Assembly (NCBI GenBank): GCA_022695795.1
Contig: MU404206.1
Location: forward strand, 1-64,000
Direction: 5' to 3'
DNA: 64,000 nt
Origin: Biscogniauxia marginata
Lineage: Eukaryota; Ascomycota; Sordariomycetes; Xylariales; Xylariaceae
Made by a program: the position numbers and the translations under genes. This document shows positions 1 to 11,687 of the stretch, piece by piece. Under the pieces are notes generated by a model. It made no database searches, was not told where the DNA came from, and saw only the letters and a program-made list of their open reading frames with translations. Numbering within the stretch: the stretch's first letter is position 1; the number at the start of each line of letters is the position of its first letter.

Positions 1-133
1 CCTTACCCCAAACTCTCTGTACTGCATTTCCCGCGTCTCACACCCACTCCCCCCCCCCCCCCCCCTCTCTCATCCTTCAGCTCTATTATATTGTACCTTA
101 AACTAAACGGGGAAAAAAACAAACCAAGGAGCC

Positions 134-887
134 ATGCGTTCTTCTACAACCCTCCTCGCGGCCCTGACGTCCGCGGTAGCCGTCGTTGCGGTGCCGGACG
201 TGTTCACCATCTCGGCCAGGTATACCAACTCGGCCGGGGCCCTGGTGACGCTGCCGACGTGGTACGGCGACGGCAAGATGTACGTCGGGTCTACGGTGCC
301 GGACGGGGTGCAGACGGCGTTTAACTATACGGGTAAGATTTTACCTGATTCTATTTTACTTTCTTATCCCTAATTCTGGGCTACTCACTCTCCTCTTCTC
401 CCCCCCTTCCCCCTCCTTTTTTCTTCCTCCCTTCCCTTATCCCATCAAAACTCCCACCAACCCACACAACTTTCACTCACTCACTCACACATCGACTAAA
501 CCCCAAACAGCAAACACGACTCGCTTCGACCTCATCTACATCCATCCGACGGCCTCCCTCCTCCCCTCCGATCCGTCGGACCTCTCCCTACCCGACCCCA
601 CCTTCCTCGCCCTCAACGCCGGGTCCTCCGCCGCCGGCTCGCCCGTCGAGTTCCGCCACGACGCCGTCGGCCTCGGCGACGACTGGATCCTGTTCTTCGC
701 GCGCTACAGTAACCTGATCCTGGCGCAGTCGCCCTCGGGCCGGCTGCTGTCCACGTTCTACCTACGTCCTGCCGCCACCGCCACCGCTACCGCCGCCGAT
801 GGGGACACGTCCGTCGTCGCGTGGGGGGAGGCTACCGCCTCGGACGAAGACAGCGGGCAGTTGGTTTCGCTTATCGCGGTGGCGTAG
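134..887 (+). CDS. Small secreted protein, unknown function
   Basis: Two exons, 134-332 and 511-887, predict 191 residues. The 178-nt intron starts GTAAGA and ends AACAG, and the phase-1 junction restores one frame to TAG. Residues 1-20 form a classical signal peptide: MR, then a hydrophobic Leu/Ala/Val stretch, ending near AVP. The mature part has two N-glycosylation sequons near the splice junction (NYT and NTT), a Tyr/Trp-rich first third and an Ala/Thr-rich tail. It contains no cysteine, unlike most small fungal effectors. Exon 2 is strongly biased to C or G at third positions, which supports real coding. I do not recognise the family. The likely role is an extracellular or wall protein, which is inference only. 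Confidence 0.72.
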
Positions 888-1968
888 TAGCTGGTTAGGG
901 CAGGCTGGTCGTTGGATTCGGGGAGGGAAGGGAAAGGAAGGGAAGGGAAGCAGAGAAAAGAAAAAGATGTAGTGGTTATATGTGGGTGAAGGTTTTCCAA
1001 GTTGAGAGCGACTTTCGTTGCCTTCTTCCCCCTTTCCTCCACACCCTCGCAATCACATAGAGGAAAGTAAAGGGGGGAGAGGACCATAGTATCTACCTCC
1101 ACCTACCCATCTAAATTGAAGTATCCATATAATCACTCCTCCAAGCTGTCAAGTCGTAAGGCGACACGAACCAACCAGTTGCCTTCATAGGGTCTCAAAT
1201 CGCAAGTAAGATCCCGGGAAAGGATCCCGGGCTAATTCGTCGTGATCTGCAAACTGAGATTTGGGTACTAATGACCAGGAAAAGCAAAATCACATGACAG
1301 TGCAAGCCGGGTAAGAGATGGCGAATTTTCCCAACGGAGATGTCCGAATGTTACATCGCCTGAGCCAGTCGTCTTTATTTTTCGTTTGCGGCCGTAATCG
1401 TAGTTGGATATCTGTACAGGTGTCTCTCGAACCAGTGCTGACCTACCTCACGCACGCCATCACGTTCCCAATCGACGGTATCATGAACAAACAATAAAAA
1501 AGCCAACGCCATTTCTCTATTCGCGCGCGCACTTGCGCGCCACGTTCCACCATCCTGTATCCCCATCCATGATTTCTCCAACTTGCGACATAGTTGAAGA
1601 CAGCGTAAAAAGAGTTTATGTACATTACTGTTGAGATTTCAACCGTTTTAGCTTCTCTCCGCTGGATTCCCTATAGAACTATTCGGATTGACCAGGATCT
1701 GCTGGGAGGGGGACCAAATCTCACGGAGTTCTTGGACTTCCACATATCCAGGAAGCAGTCGTGGTGAAGAAATGTCCACATAGATAGTTAGGAAGAAGTG
1801 TTTGGAGTGCAGGATAGCTGTCTGATGTCAGACGGTGATGTAATCCAGAAGTCAAGTCGGCCGGTTCTCGGACGCGGGCCATGGGCTCGGAGAAATCAAC
1901 CGACTCGGAGAGGGGGTTGGACAGGGTCCAAAAAGTGCTCGGATTTAGTGAACGTGTACCAACCCTGG
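888..1968. other. Intergenic, convergent 3' flanks
   Basis: This 1.1-kb gap separates two converging genes. A G/A-rich stretch lies near 915-975. Two GATCCCGGG copies lie at about 1210-1230, each containing its own small palindrome. Short open frames here have no coding bias or recognisable product. No gene seen. Confidence 0.6.
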
Positions 1969-3388
1969 TCACGCCGCTGAATTGGCTCGAATAAAATATG
2001 CCCTGTTATAGGTTGTCAGTTTCTCGCGGCCGATAATGTTTTTTTCGTGGGTTGCGCCGTTTTCGGAGTAAAGAAAAATTGTGGCTTACTTCGAAGCCTC
2101 GTAGGCCGACCAGCAGATGGCAGTACTTGGCATTGTGGTCACCACTCTCGGCCGAACCCCCTTGAAGAATCCGCCGAAGCCTTCTCTTCGATATAGGAGC
2201 CTGCAGCCCGAAACAAAGCTATTCACCGAGCGTAGCTCGGGGTCGGTGGCTGTTCCTCGGGTCTGCAACATAGTCTTGATCACGTCCATCGGCGTCGTCA
2301 GGGCAGCGGCAAAGCCACCAGCTACAGCGCCCGCTATGCAGTGTGTGAAGGGGTCGTACGTCTTGGTCGGGTTCATGGTGGTGGACAAGGACTCATAGGC
2401 GAGGAACTGGAGTGCGGTAAAGGGCACCGTCATCGATAGGGTGGTCGGGTAGGAGACGTAGAAGGCAGATAAGCCTTCGGTTTTGTAGACGTATCTTGCG
2501 CAGTCGGTCATGGAGCGGTACATCTTGCTCGAGTTCTGGATCTGCATGCGCTGCTTGATGACTAGCCAGCCGGGTCAGGAGAGGCGCCAAAGCCACATAG
2601 TTGGAGAGCCAACTTACCGTCGAAGGGGTTCATTAGCGCATCGCTAGCAATGGTTGCGCAAGCTCCGCTTGTCGCTACAGAGGAGCATCTTTAGCATCGC
2701 AGGATTCTGGACAATTAGGGAGAATCGTGACGTACCCGCCGCAAGAGGATGGTGGACACCGGCCCTGTTGCCGCCCATCAAGTGCTTGACAGCCTCGTAT
2801 GTAGCAAAGTACACAGCATGTGCAGGCCCTAGGAATAACGCATCAGATAAGCAGGCCAGCGGTTACCATCAATCTCCTGCGGGCAACCTACCAGCTCCCA
2901 CTACGACACTCGACATGCCTCTCCATAACTTCAGGACTCCCTCCCCGCTGGCTATCCGCATTGTGCTCTGGATCATGCCCTTGTAGACAGAATTGGGGGA
3001 AGGACTTATGATTTGCATGCGTGTCTGCGACGGTCGGGTCAGCATTACGTCGAAGGGGGTGGTCGCGAGGAATTGGCGCCGCACCTTGATTGCATCGATG
3101 GGATACATGACGGTGTGTTCCTGCGATAGATATCATTAGCTTTATGCCGGGTGCCGAGACTATAGCCATCAGGGCTGCAGAGCCATGGATACGTACAGCA
3201 ATGCCTGCGAAGGCACCTGCAACCATGTTCTGACTGAGGGAGAAGTTCGGCGGCAGGGATTCATAGCTGGAGGTAGCGGGCATCATTAGGTCAGTGGCTT
3301 ATTCATGCGGCAGCGGCAGCGGCAGCGGCAAGCAGATGGCGACGACATACTCGTACTCCTCGACCGGCTCGGCATTGGGCTGGGCCAT
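1969..3388 (-). CDS. MRS3/4: Mitoferrin-type mitochondrial iron carrier
   Basis: Mitochondrial carrier family protein of 310 residues that moves iron across the inner membrane for heme and Fe-S synthesis (established for yeast Mrs3/Mrs4). Eight exons on the minus strand: 3388-3351, 3266-3197, 3120-3085, 3024-2892, 2828-2736, 2674-2618, 2561-2090 and 2002-1969. They sum to 311 codons. All introns are 56-87 nt. Three repeats carry the carrier signatures PIDAIK, NPFDVIK and TPMDVIK. The order TRMQI after the first signature and QRMQIQ after the second is typical of mitoferrins. The last exon is only 34 nt and gives KAYFIRANSAA, matching the usual C-terminus. Reading through its donor instead ends the protein at YEASK. 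Intron 3 (3025-3084) is 60 nt and has no stop in frame. Confidence 0.93.
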
Positions 3389-6300
3389 TTTGGCCACAGC
3401 TGCAGGGCCTTCGCCGAAGGTTTTCGGTTGAAGCGCCAGTTTTACGTCTTGGTAGGGGACAGGGCGTGTCGCCGCGCAAAGTTCAGGTCGGGAGAGGCCG
3501 GGCGTAGAACGAAGCTCTCTAGGACTTTTCTGCGAGTTCGACACGTTGAGATATTTTGGGCGGCAACGGCGGCGGAGGCAGTAGCAAAAGCAGACAGAGG
3601 ACAAAGACTGACAAGGAGTGCTTTGATGAACGTTGGCAAACCGGCTCGCGGGGTCGTAAAAGAGGTGGCAGGGCGTCGGGCGCAACAATTGCGAAGACGT
3701 AGGTGGTGGTTGTTGGTCAGTGACGAGCGTAAAGAAAATCTAGATTGATGGACGATGAGATTGATTTGATAAGTTCAGTTTTCCCCATATCGCAGCGCAA
3801 GTCGGAGCCCCGGGGCCAGCTTAGAACCGTTCCCGCTTTATGTAGGTACCTACGTACTGAGTACTTTAGCAAGGTGGTTCTTCGCAGCTGAGCCAGGCCA
3901 AGTGAGGGGGTACTAGTACCTGGACCTCAGCTAGGCATCTCGTTTCCCTTTTTAGGGCAAGTCACCACCGACTTTGAAAAGCAGCTATTACCCGCATAAA
4001 GGTGGGGGAAAGTACATACCTACATACATGTATGTACCCACCTTGGGTAGGTCATGTACCTTTATCTACCTACCTACACACCTTCCACTACATGTAGGTA
4101 TCAACTTTTAACGTACGTATTTCCCTAGGTACATTGAACCTAAAAAAAGGGAGCCCCAGTTACTTGCCTACCCCTTACATGTAGATACCAGGTACTCAAG
4201 GTATTTACGTATCTACCTACATGTAGTTAATATATATATATATATATATATGTTCCGTATATGGATAAGATGAGTTTAGTTTGTTAGTTAGTTTCTTTGG
4301 TACGCATCTCTCAAACCTGTTTGGTTCTCGAGACTCAACCCACAAACAATTCTTTTTTTCTACATGAGAGTTGCGTGGAAATTTCTGACCACCTTGATTA
4401 AATTCCTATTTTACATGTACGTGTCGACGGAAAATTCTCAGCTCACGAGCCCGACTCCCAGGTACCCTCGGCCTCGGGTCTAGGGTTGCATGCCGATTAC
4501 GGGGACCGACGCAGCATGTTGCCTAAGCAAGTAGTGTATATATCTTACCATCAGCAAAGGTCGTATTTTTGTATGTTGCCTTATTCAGCCTCATGCAGCC
4601 TTAAGTTTTACTATTAAAGGTCAAGCAGCAGCCTTCTATTCTACTACTACTATACACACAGCCGGACGGGTATCGGCATAACTAAATTCGGCGTGTCTAG
4701 TTGCTTCCAATGCCAAGTGGGCAACCAATACATTGAAAAAAGGGGCAGCACTCGTAAAATGTCACGAGGAAATATCTTCCTCTATGTGACGGCAACAAGA
4801 GAGAATTAAATATAGTTGTTATAAATATGTTATAATCAGGTGCATGTAGACAGTAAGTTCAATGATTCCCTCATGAAGGTATGGTTCTGCCAAATTCAAA
4901 CATGTAAATTCATATTGGAAATTCACATTTTTGAATCAAACTACCGGAACTATGAGTATTCCCATATCAAACGTATTTTTATGATAGATTTAGTCTATAG
5001 CGAGTTATCTAGGTAGACCATAGCCAGAACCACCAAATACGTGGGACTTTCTTCGACTAATTCAGGCCAACATAAAGAAAGTACATACATTATGCTGTAG
5101 GTATCAATGAGCCGTTCTTGCTGCAGTTATGTAGGTTAGTTCTTTGGGTAGGATCTGACTGCAAAATGCAATGTTATCTACCAGAGAGTTGAGACATCTT
5201 GTCACTAACAGCGAGATGTGGGAAGTTTTATAAAGCTCAGAAATCATAAACTTAAGAGTAAGAATCCACGTGTCTCGTAGTTTCTTGTTTTAAAATTATA
5301 AACAAAAGGCTTAGCCACACGCGAGATATGTACTGGGCAGTATAGTTCTTGGGGTTGGCTATATTAGGCATACTTATAATGTCTCGGCGTTTTGTATGTA
5401 CTAGTTAGACTAATATAGCCATGTCATAAAAGAAAAGCAGCCCCTTCCGGTCACGTTAACAATGTACTCCCCTCCGATAGATTTATTCCATAAACTTTCA
5501 ATCTACGTTTCTACCGTAGATGACTATAGTCCCATATATCTCTACTGCCCTAGTAAAAATACTACATAAGGAGCATTCGCCCCCGAACCACGAAAGTCAT
5601 CGCGAGCCTGGGCCTCCTCATCATCTAGAAGCTTGCCCGCATCTTCGTCAGTAAACAAGGCTCATACTCGGTGTGGAATATACGAATGACCAGTACTATA
5701 TAGCAAGCCAGTCATAGATGCCAGACCTATCTCAATCTTTGTCAGATAGAATATAGATAAGGCGCCATCTTCGGGGCAAATTTTTATTGTTCGGCGTATA
5801 GCAAGGCTGTAATAAGAACCATGGGACTTGAAAGATCGAATACCGTGCGTGTAGTGTTACATAGCCAAAGCCCGAGCCAGATTCTCAACCATCCATTTCT
5901 GGCCCCCAAGTCTATTGAGTAGGTCAGGCTGGTCAATCGTACACGAATGGCAGCGCGCGCTGTGCTTTCTCACACACCGCTGTTGCACCTCTCTGCTTAT
6001 TGACCACATACTAACAGGCTCGGGGGGGTTAAGAATCATGTATAAGTAGCGTGATGTTGTGCGGGGGTTACGGCATATATGTAGGCATGTGGACACGAGA
6101 GCACGGGAATCCACCTCGCAGGACCAAAGGCGCCAGACGTGATGAGAACTATCTGACGACTTATATCTGACCACATCATAGCATAATTAAAATCTCATAT
6201 ATACATATGTGTGTGCTCTCCGCCAAGTTTCCTTTGTGTGTCTAATTTCACGAGCCTGAGATCTGGGGGGAAACAAAGCAGGTCTCTTACAATAATCTAG

Positions 6301-7360
6301 TAAGTCTGGCTTTTGCTTCTGAGCTTTAATCACACTCATCACGTCGATAGGGAACCCAAGTTACTTACCATGCCTGATGTAACACCCTCCTATGCCACAT
6401 CGAATATAAATCACAGATATCTAAGACCGGAAAGAGAGAGAGCCATACTGATGTATGATTTTACCAGCTAATATGGTACTATTATCGCGGACTCATCAAC
6501 CCTCTCTCGAGAACAAACGCCTCGTTTATATATATTCTTCGCGAGTGAAAAAGCAGACAGAAAACAACGGGATTCATCTAAATCCGAGCAGAAGAAAAAA
6601 GCAACCAAGAAATTCATGGCATGAAATGCGTATGAGCCTTCCCAAGCCATTCCGTATATTCCCATTTCGACTTCCTGGTGATGAATCAAACTAACCAACC
6701 TGTTAAAAAAAGGATGAAGAAAAAAAAGGAAAAGGGGTAAAGTTATATAACTACCCATATTGTCCACCTTATTTATTTTTTATACCTTTCTTTATGCAAA
6801 AAGAGTAAAAGAAAAAAAACTCTCTCAAAAAGAACATGACAATTACAGGTTTGGTCCGCAACGAGGCTCTATCTCGTTCCTCTTTCTCTTTATGTTTGCT
6901 CAATTGAGGGGAACCCCTTCAGAGGAGAAGAAGAAAAATGAAAAGACCAGACATATTTCTCTCCTCCTCCTCCTCCTCCTTCTTCTTCTTCCCACGTCCC
7001 GTCCTCAACTCATTATCTCATCTCCTTTCCATTTCTCATTATCGTTCTGTTTCATCCGGTCAACCGCGTAATATAAATGTTGTCGTTTCTCTTCCCTGTC
7101 CCCTCCATCACCCACACTCACCCCCCTTTACTAACCACTACCGCCGAGAGGTAAGTGAAAGATCGGGCGAGGCAGAATAATTCAGGGGATGTAGCAAGAG
7201 GAGCAGGGGGGAAACCGAAGGTTCCATCGACCATCCCCGTTCATTCATAATCGTCACTTCATTCATATCGTATCATATAACAAACTTTAACAACCCCCCT
7301 ATAAATCCCCTTTCGGGCGAGCTTTTTTTTTTTTTGGGGGGGGGGAGTCCTTTCCCCTTT
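3389..7360. other. 4-kb intergenic region with TACCTA-type repeats
   Basis: Holds the mitoferrin promoter side and the 3' flank of the VOC gene. Between 3840 and 4220 it is packed with TAGGTA/TACCTA/TACATGTA words. A perfect TA repeat follows at 4230-4251. From 4260 to 6450 the DNA is AT-rich without coding bias. From 6900 to 7180 it is CT-rich. The 105-residue minus frame at 5857-6174 has no recognisable motif. No gene supported. Confidence 0.6.
4230..4251. repeat. (TA)n microsatellite
   Basis: Uninterrupted alternating T and A for about 22 nt, at the edge of the TACCTA-rich block. Read directly from the sequence. Confidence 0.95.
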
Positions 7361-9136
7361 TCAATAATACGACCGCTTCCTCCCATCGTGCTTATCCCCG
7401 ATACAGCTAATACTATCGCTGGGCGCCACGCTCGCGATGTCGTCGTCCCACGCCACGCTCCGCGCTGCCGAGCTCCGCGCCCTGCTCGACGATCTTCTCG
7501 CCCGCGGCGTCGCCATCGTGCCCGTGGCCGTGGTGCCCGTGGCAGTCGAGTACCTGCTGCTCCTATCACCACCGCCGCCGCCTCCCATCCGCGACGACGC
7601 CATCGACTCGGCCGTGGGCCGCTGCTTCTTCCCCGGAGAACCACCACTGCCGCCGGGCCGCACCGTGCTGGCGGCCGACCGCTCCGTGCGTGCAGAGACG
7701 TAAGTCTCGGCGTCGGGCTCGCGGTAGGCGCGCCGGGTACGGGAGGGCTCGCGCGGCGCCCGCCGCGTCGCGGACGCAGCCTGGCTGCGGTAGTCGTCGA
7801 CGTCGTCGTGGCCGTAGACGGATGGGGCGCGGGGCGGGGAGGGCGCGCGTACGGGCTGGTCGCGGGGCCGCCGGACCGCGGCCGCGGCCGCCTGCCGGGT
7901 CAGGTTCTTGTGCGTGCGGTAGTCGGCCTCAGGGTAGATCTTGTGCAGATGCGGGGGCATGACGGTGGAGGCTTGGCTGCGCGCGTCGGCGTCGATGAGC
8001 AGCTTCGCCGATGCCGCCTCGCTCTTGGCCGGGGTCGCTTCGCTGTGCTGCTGCCGGGATCCCCCGGCGTTGCTGCGGTGCTCGACGTCTGTGATCATGA
8101 GCGGTCGCCGCGTCGACTCGGAAACGCTCCGGGTGCGCGCCCTACTGCCGCTGCCGCCGTTGTAGTAAGTCGAGTGCCTGCTGGCGCGGTCATCGAAGTC
8201 GTCCAGCGTCTTGCTCTTGGGCCCGCCGGCCTGCGAGTAGCGGCTCCCGTAGGCAGACGGCGGGTACTTCTTGGATACGGTCGTCTCCGGGTACTGGGTC
8301 TTGTCTACTATGGACCTCTCGACCTCAATCTGCCGGGGCTGGTCTGTATACGTGGCTCGCCGGGGCATGGCGGGCGCTTCGTACACCTGTGCTTGGGGTC
8401 GGTCGCTGTTCTTCCTCAGGACGGTGTACGCCAGTGTACCGCCAACCAGAGCGCCGGCCGCCACACCCGCGAGAACAGAACCGAACGCCATACCGCCACC
8501 GCTGCTTCTCGAGGCTTCGCGCTCGCGTGCTGAAGGCGACTCGACCGAGGACGTGGTCATGCTTCGCTTCAGCTGGGTGTAGGGTTCGTCACCGCGGCCG
8601 CCGCGAACGGCCATCGCGCGCGACGGATGCTCAGAACGGATGGGCGCCACAGCCCGTGAGGGGGGGGCCGAGGTGGCCACGTCCAGGTTCCAGTCGAGGA
8701 TACGGCTCACTTCTTGTGGGGTAGATTGCGTGCGGCGCACGGTCGAGCCCGCGTAGTCCGACGGGTAGTCGGGCGGGTTGACATAGACGACCTCCATCAC
8801 GTTCCCGTCAAAGTCGGGGATTTCCGTGTGGCCGTCGCCGCCGGTCGGGGTGCTGCTGAGGATCTTCTTCAAGTCCGGGTTTGCCCGCAGAGCGGCGGCA
8901 TGGAAGGCAGACACAACCGAGCTCGCGTGCGCAGATAGGACCAGGCGTGCGGGCCTGGGCGCGCCGGTACTCTTCTTGACCTCAAAGACGGGCTCAGGGG
9001 CGCCGGAGGCGTCGCCAAACACTATGTTCGTGGGACTGGCAGACAGGTAGCGGAGGCCGAGGGGTTGTGTGATGGCTGAGTAGAAGGAAGCTGAGGGAGC
9101 GAGGTCCCGGACTTGGACAAAGGGTAAAACCTGCAT
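7361..9136 (-). CDS. VOC/glyoxalase-fold protein with TM segment and disordered tail
   Basis: Single-exon gene of 591 residues. Residues 1-125 fit the vicinal-oxygen-chelate (glyoxalase/bleomycin-resistance) fold: it opens VQVRDLAPSASFYS, and a later DGHTEIPDFDGNVMEVVYV strand resembles the end of a VOC domain. Metal ligands cannot be assigned with confidence. At about 212-235, FGSVLAGVAAGALVGGTLAY is a Gly/Ala-rich membrane-spanning stretch. The rest is Ser/Arg/Pro-rich and of low complexity, with repeated RSxS-like sites, and ends in a short Ser/Asp-rich motif before KRSYY. The product is probably a membrane-anchored VOC protein facing the cytosol; the substrate is unknown. Very high GC on both strands creates a 399-residue antisense open frame, which I treat as a shadow. 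Confidence 0.82.
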   Translation of the reverse strand: MQVLPFVQVRDLAPSASFYSAITQPLGLRYLSASPTNIVFGDASGAPEPVFEVKKSTGAPRPARLVLSAHASSVVSAFHAAALRANPDLKKILSSTPTGGDGHTEIPDFDGNVMEVVYVNPPDYPSDYAGSTVRRTQSTPQEVSRILDWNLDVATSAPPSRAVAPIRSEHPSRAMAVRGGRGDEPYTQLKRSMTTSSVESPSAREREASRSSGGGMAFGSVLAGVAAGALVGGTLAYTVLRKNSDRPQAQVYEAPAMPRRATYTDQPRQIEVERSIVDKTQYPETTVSKKYPPSAYGSRYSQAGGPKSKTLDDFDDRASRHSTYYNGGSGSRARTRSVSESTRRPLMITDVEHRSNAGGSRQQHSEATPAKSEAASAKLLIDADARSQASTVMPPHLHKIYPEADYRTHKNLTRQAAAAAVRRPRDQPVRAPSPPRAPSVYGHDDVDDYRSQAASATRRAPREPSRTRRAYREPDAETYVSARTERSAASTVRPGGSGGSPGKKQRPTAESMASSRMGGGGGGDRSSRYSTATGTTATGTMATPRARRSSSRARSSAARSVAWDDDIASVAPSDSISCIGDKHDGRKRSYY

Positions 9137-11687
9137 CAGGCCGAAGGGGGGCGCTCAAAGAGAGCGGAATTAACTACACTACTAAAAAATAAATAATAGG
9201 GGGGAGGTGGCTGTGTGATCCGGATTACGGATTGGAGTAGAAGCAGGCTCTGGTAGCCGAAGCGCCCGTTGGACCAGTGATAATGTGCGCCAATGTGATT
9301 GACGAACTTGGTGTAGGGGGATGAGATGAGATGGGATAGGCAGCCTCACAAGGCAAATGCAGCCAGCCACCAAACGGCACGCGGGGTTGGATGTACCGGG
9401 TGAGCGAAATGGAAATAACTGGAAGAATGGCCGATGTCACGATCGATGAGGATACAAGATGGTGAGACTAGGTGAAACGATAGGCGTCACTCCTCCTGTC
9501 CCGGGATCACGACGAAGTCGAACTCCACGTGTACATATATTGTGTACGTAGGTATATTGTATATAAGTGAGAGTGTGTGAGTAGCAGGTGTGTGCAAGTG
9601 TGCAAGAGAGGGAGAAAGATGGTGTCCGTGTTTTGTTGGGCTGGCTTATTATTCTTTTTTTTATTCGGGTTTCCTCTCTCACTCCCTCCCTCTTTTCTTC
9701 AAGGACCTTCCACTTATTTACGGTGAAAAACAGGCGCGGCGATTTTTATTACTGGGGCTCTAAACTGGCCTCTCGCTCAGGGAGAACATGGAGGGATTGC
9801 CAGACCGCCAATAGAGAAATCCTGCCTACCTCCTAACAAGACGGGGGACCCAGATGACCAGTGGTCTTAGGTACAGATGCAGGTTGGCCTCTTGACTTGT
9901 TGCAGAGACCATCGGTAACGAACAATGTTCGATCAAGAAACCCCCGTCAATTGATCGGACAGAGCTGTGTACCTAATTGCCTACACGTGGAGTGTAATAA
10001 CTAGATCGACTTCAGGGCAAGTTCAGTGGAGGAGTCTCGTGATGGCATGCGAATGTCTCGTCTGCATTTGTACAATGTCAATCAATGTATGCCGGATTCC
10101 TCCTACATACACGTATATATAATATAACGAATGTATGTAGGCAGCTATGCGCTCAGTCCCCAGAGTAGTCGTCCGACCCGACTTCTTGTGAGCCCGAACC
10201 GCGCGTGGACACTGGCTGATGGTGTTCTCGCGCTGTCGAAAGCACAAGGGTTTTAAGCCTTTTCCTTGGCCGAAAAGTCCCTTGTTTCTGGGGACCGGGC
10301 CCCTATTCGGCGGACGAACTGCCACGTTAGCTCGTGTCCTATCATTTTGCCTGACCGTCTCATGCGTAGGAACAGCTCGACGGGCAGTGATTAGCTGTCG
10401 AAGAGTTCTGCATGCAGTAGCGTAAGGGTTCGCTCCTTGGTACTATGCGTGTAAGTGGGATAAGACGTAAGGTATGAATGCGGTCTAGACGACATCACAC
10501 CGGCCATTGACTGGGTTGCTGCGACTGTTAAACCCCAAAAGGTGTAGGCCCGCGGGTCCGTGTTAACCAGAGATGCCCGCCCTGGCCGCCCTTCCCGCGG
10601 GCCAAGCCGACGAGGCCGATAGGCCAAACCCTCCATGGACCCCATCTCCACACTCCGCTTTTTCACTGGGCAATGTTGTTACACGTATGAGAGCATTTTA
10701 CGCCGTGGCAGTACTGTGTATGTAAAGGGCGAGGATGGTGGTTGGGGCAAGCAGCCCGTGACAGCCAGGGCGACCAGTCCCGACCGTCCTCGCTTCTTCA
10801 ATTCGGTAGCTTATGTATGTATCTTGCTATGGGGGTTTCAGCTTGCTACGTTGATGACGGCACAGGCCGAGCTGTCGGTGATGTGACCGAAATGCACTTG
10901 TGTACAGTAACCCTACCACGACCAGCCAACCGAATAAATTCACATCATATGCGAACGCTGGCTACAGCCTGCAGCACCGACCCTTGCCCCCAACCCCGTC
11001 TGGTAACGAACGAGGCATCAGATTCAAGATATGCGAAAAGCAAAAAATGAATCGTGAATGGCACCCTGGTATTCCAGTATACTCAAATTTGTCGTTGCTC
11101 AGCCCCCCGAACAGACTCATCTGCCGTCATCCTAGCAGCATTGCGGCAAGGCTGCAACCGAACCTGTAGTGATTGCGGTGCATTTGTCCTCCACAGCCAA
11201 CACCAACAATCGATAACTCGTAAGGTATCGTTTTACCCTGTGGCACGTAAGCATTTCAAAACGTCATTCCGAAACCTCAGCCGGTGGCTGCAACCACTTG
11301 CGACTTGAGCTTACTAGCAACTGCGGCTGGTAGAACGGTGACCTGGAAATGCAGACCTGAGAAGAAAAGGAAGAAAGATATAATAAGAAAAGGATGGTGG
11401 ACCAAGTTGAAGTGGCCCACCAAGACGGTGAAAACGTCTTGGATCTCATGTTGAACGCCTGATGTTTTGGTTGCAAAAACAGAGACAGAACAAAAACCAT
11501 CGACCCAAGCTCCGGGGACGCTGTGCATCGGCCACGATGTTGTATGGCGGCTTCCGCAAGCTGACACCCGTTTATTACTTATAGAGTATGCGACGCGCTC
11601 TCACTGCCCGTCCTTCCCTTACTATTCCTCCTCCTTCATCGCCGCGCCAGGATCCCAGCCTATCAGGAAACGCGGGCGCGGACGACT
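9137..11687. other. Intergenic, VOC promoter and EMG1 3' flank
   Basis: 2.5 kb without a supported gene. The VOC gene starts at 9136 on the minus strand, so 9137-9700 should contain its promoter and leader. A TG-rich stretch lies at about 9560-9605 and a T-rich tract at 9650-9662. All open frames are under about 105 codons, with no motif or codon bias. Confidence 0.55.

Noticed and set aside
3303..3330. GCAGCG repeat near the mitoferrin start, as coding Pro/Leu repeat
   Set aside because: It lies inside intron 1, defined by GAGTACGA/GTATGT and CTCCAG.
5857..6174. 105-residue minus-strand open frame in AT-rich DNA
   Set aside because: No codon bias, no motif and no plausible splice partners.
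7334..8533. 399-residue plus-strand open frame
   Set aside because: It is antisense to the VOC gene, rich in Arg/Gly/Pro/Ala as expected from a GC-rich shadow, and has no domain. The minus frame has the VOC fold and a sensible start.
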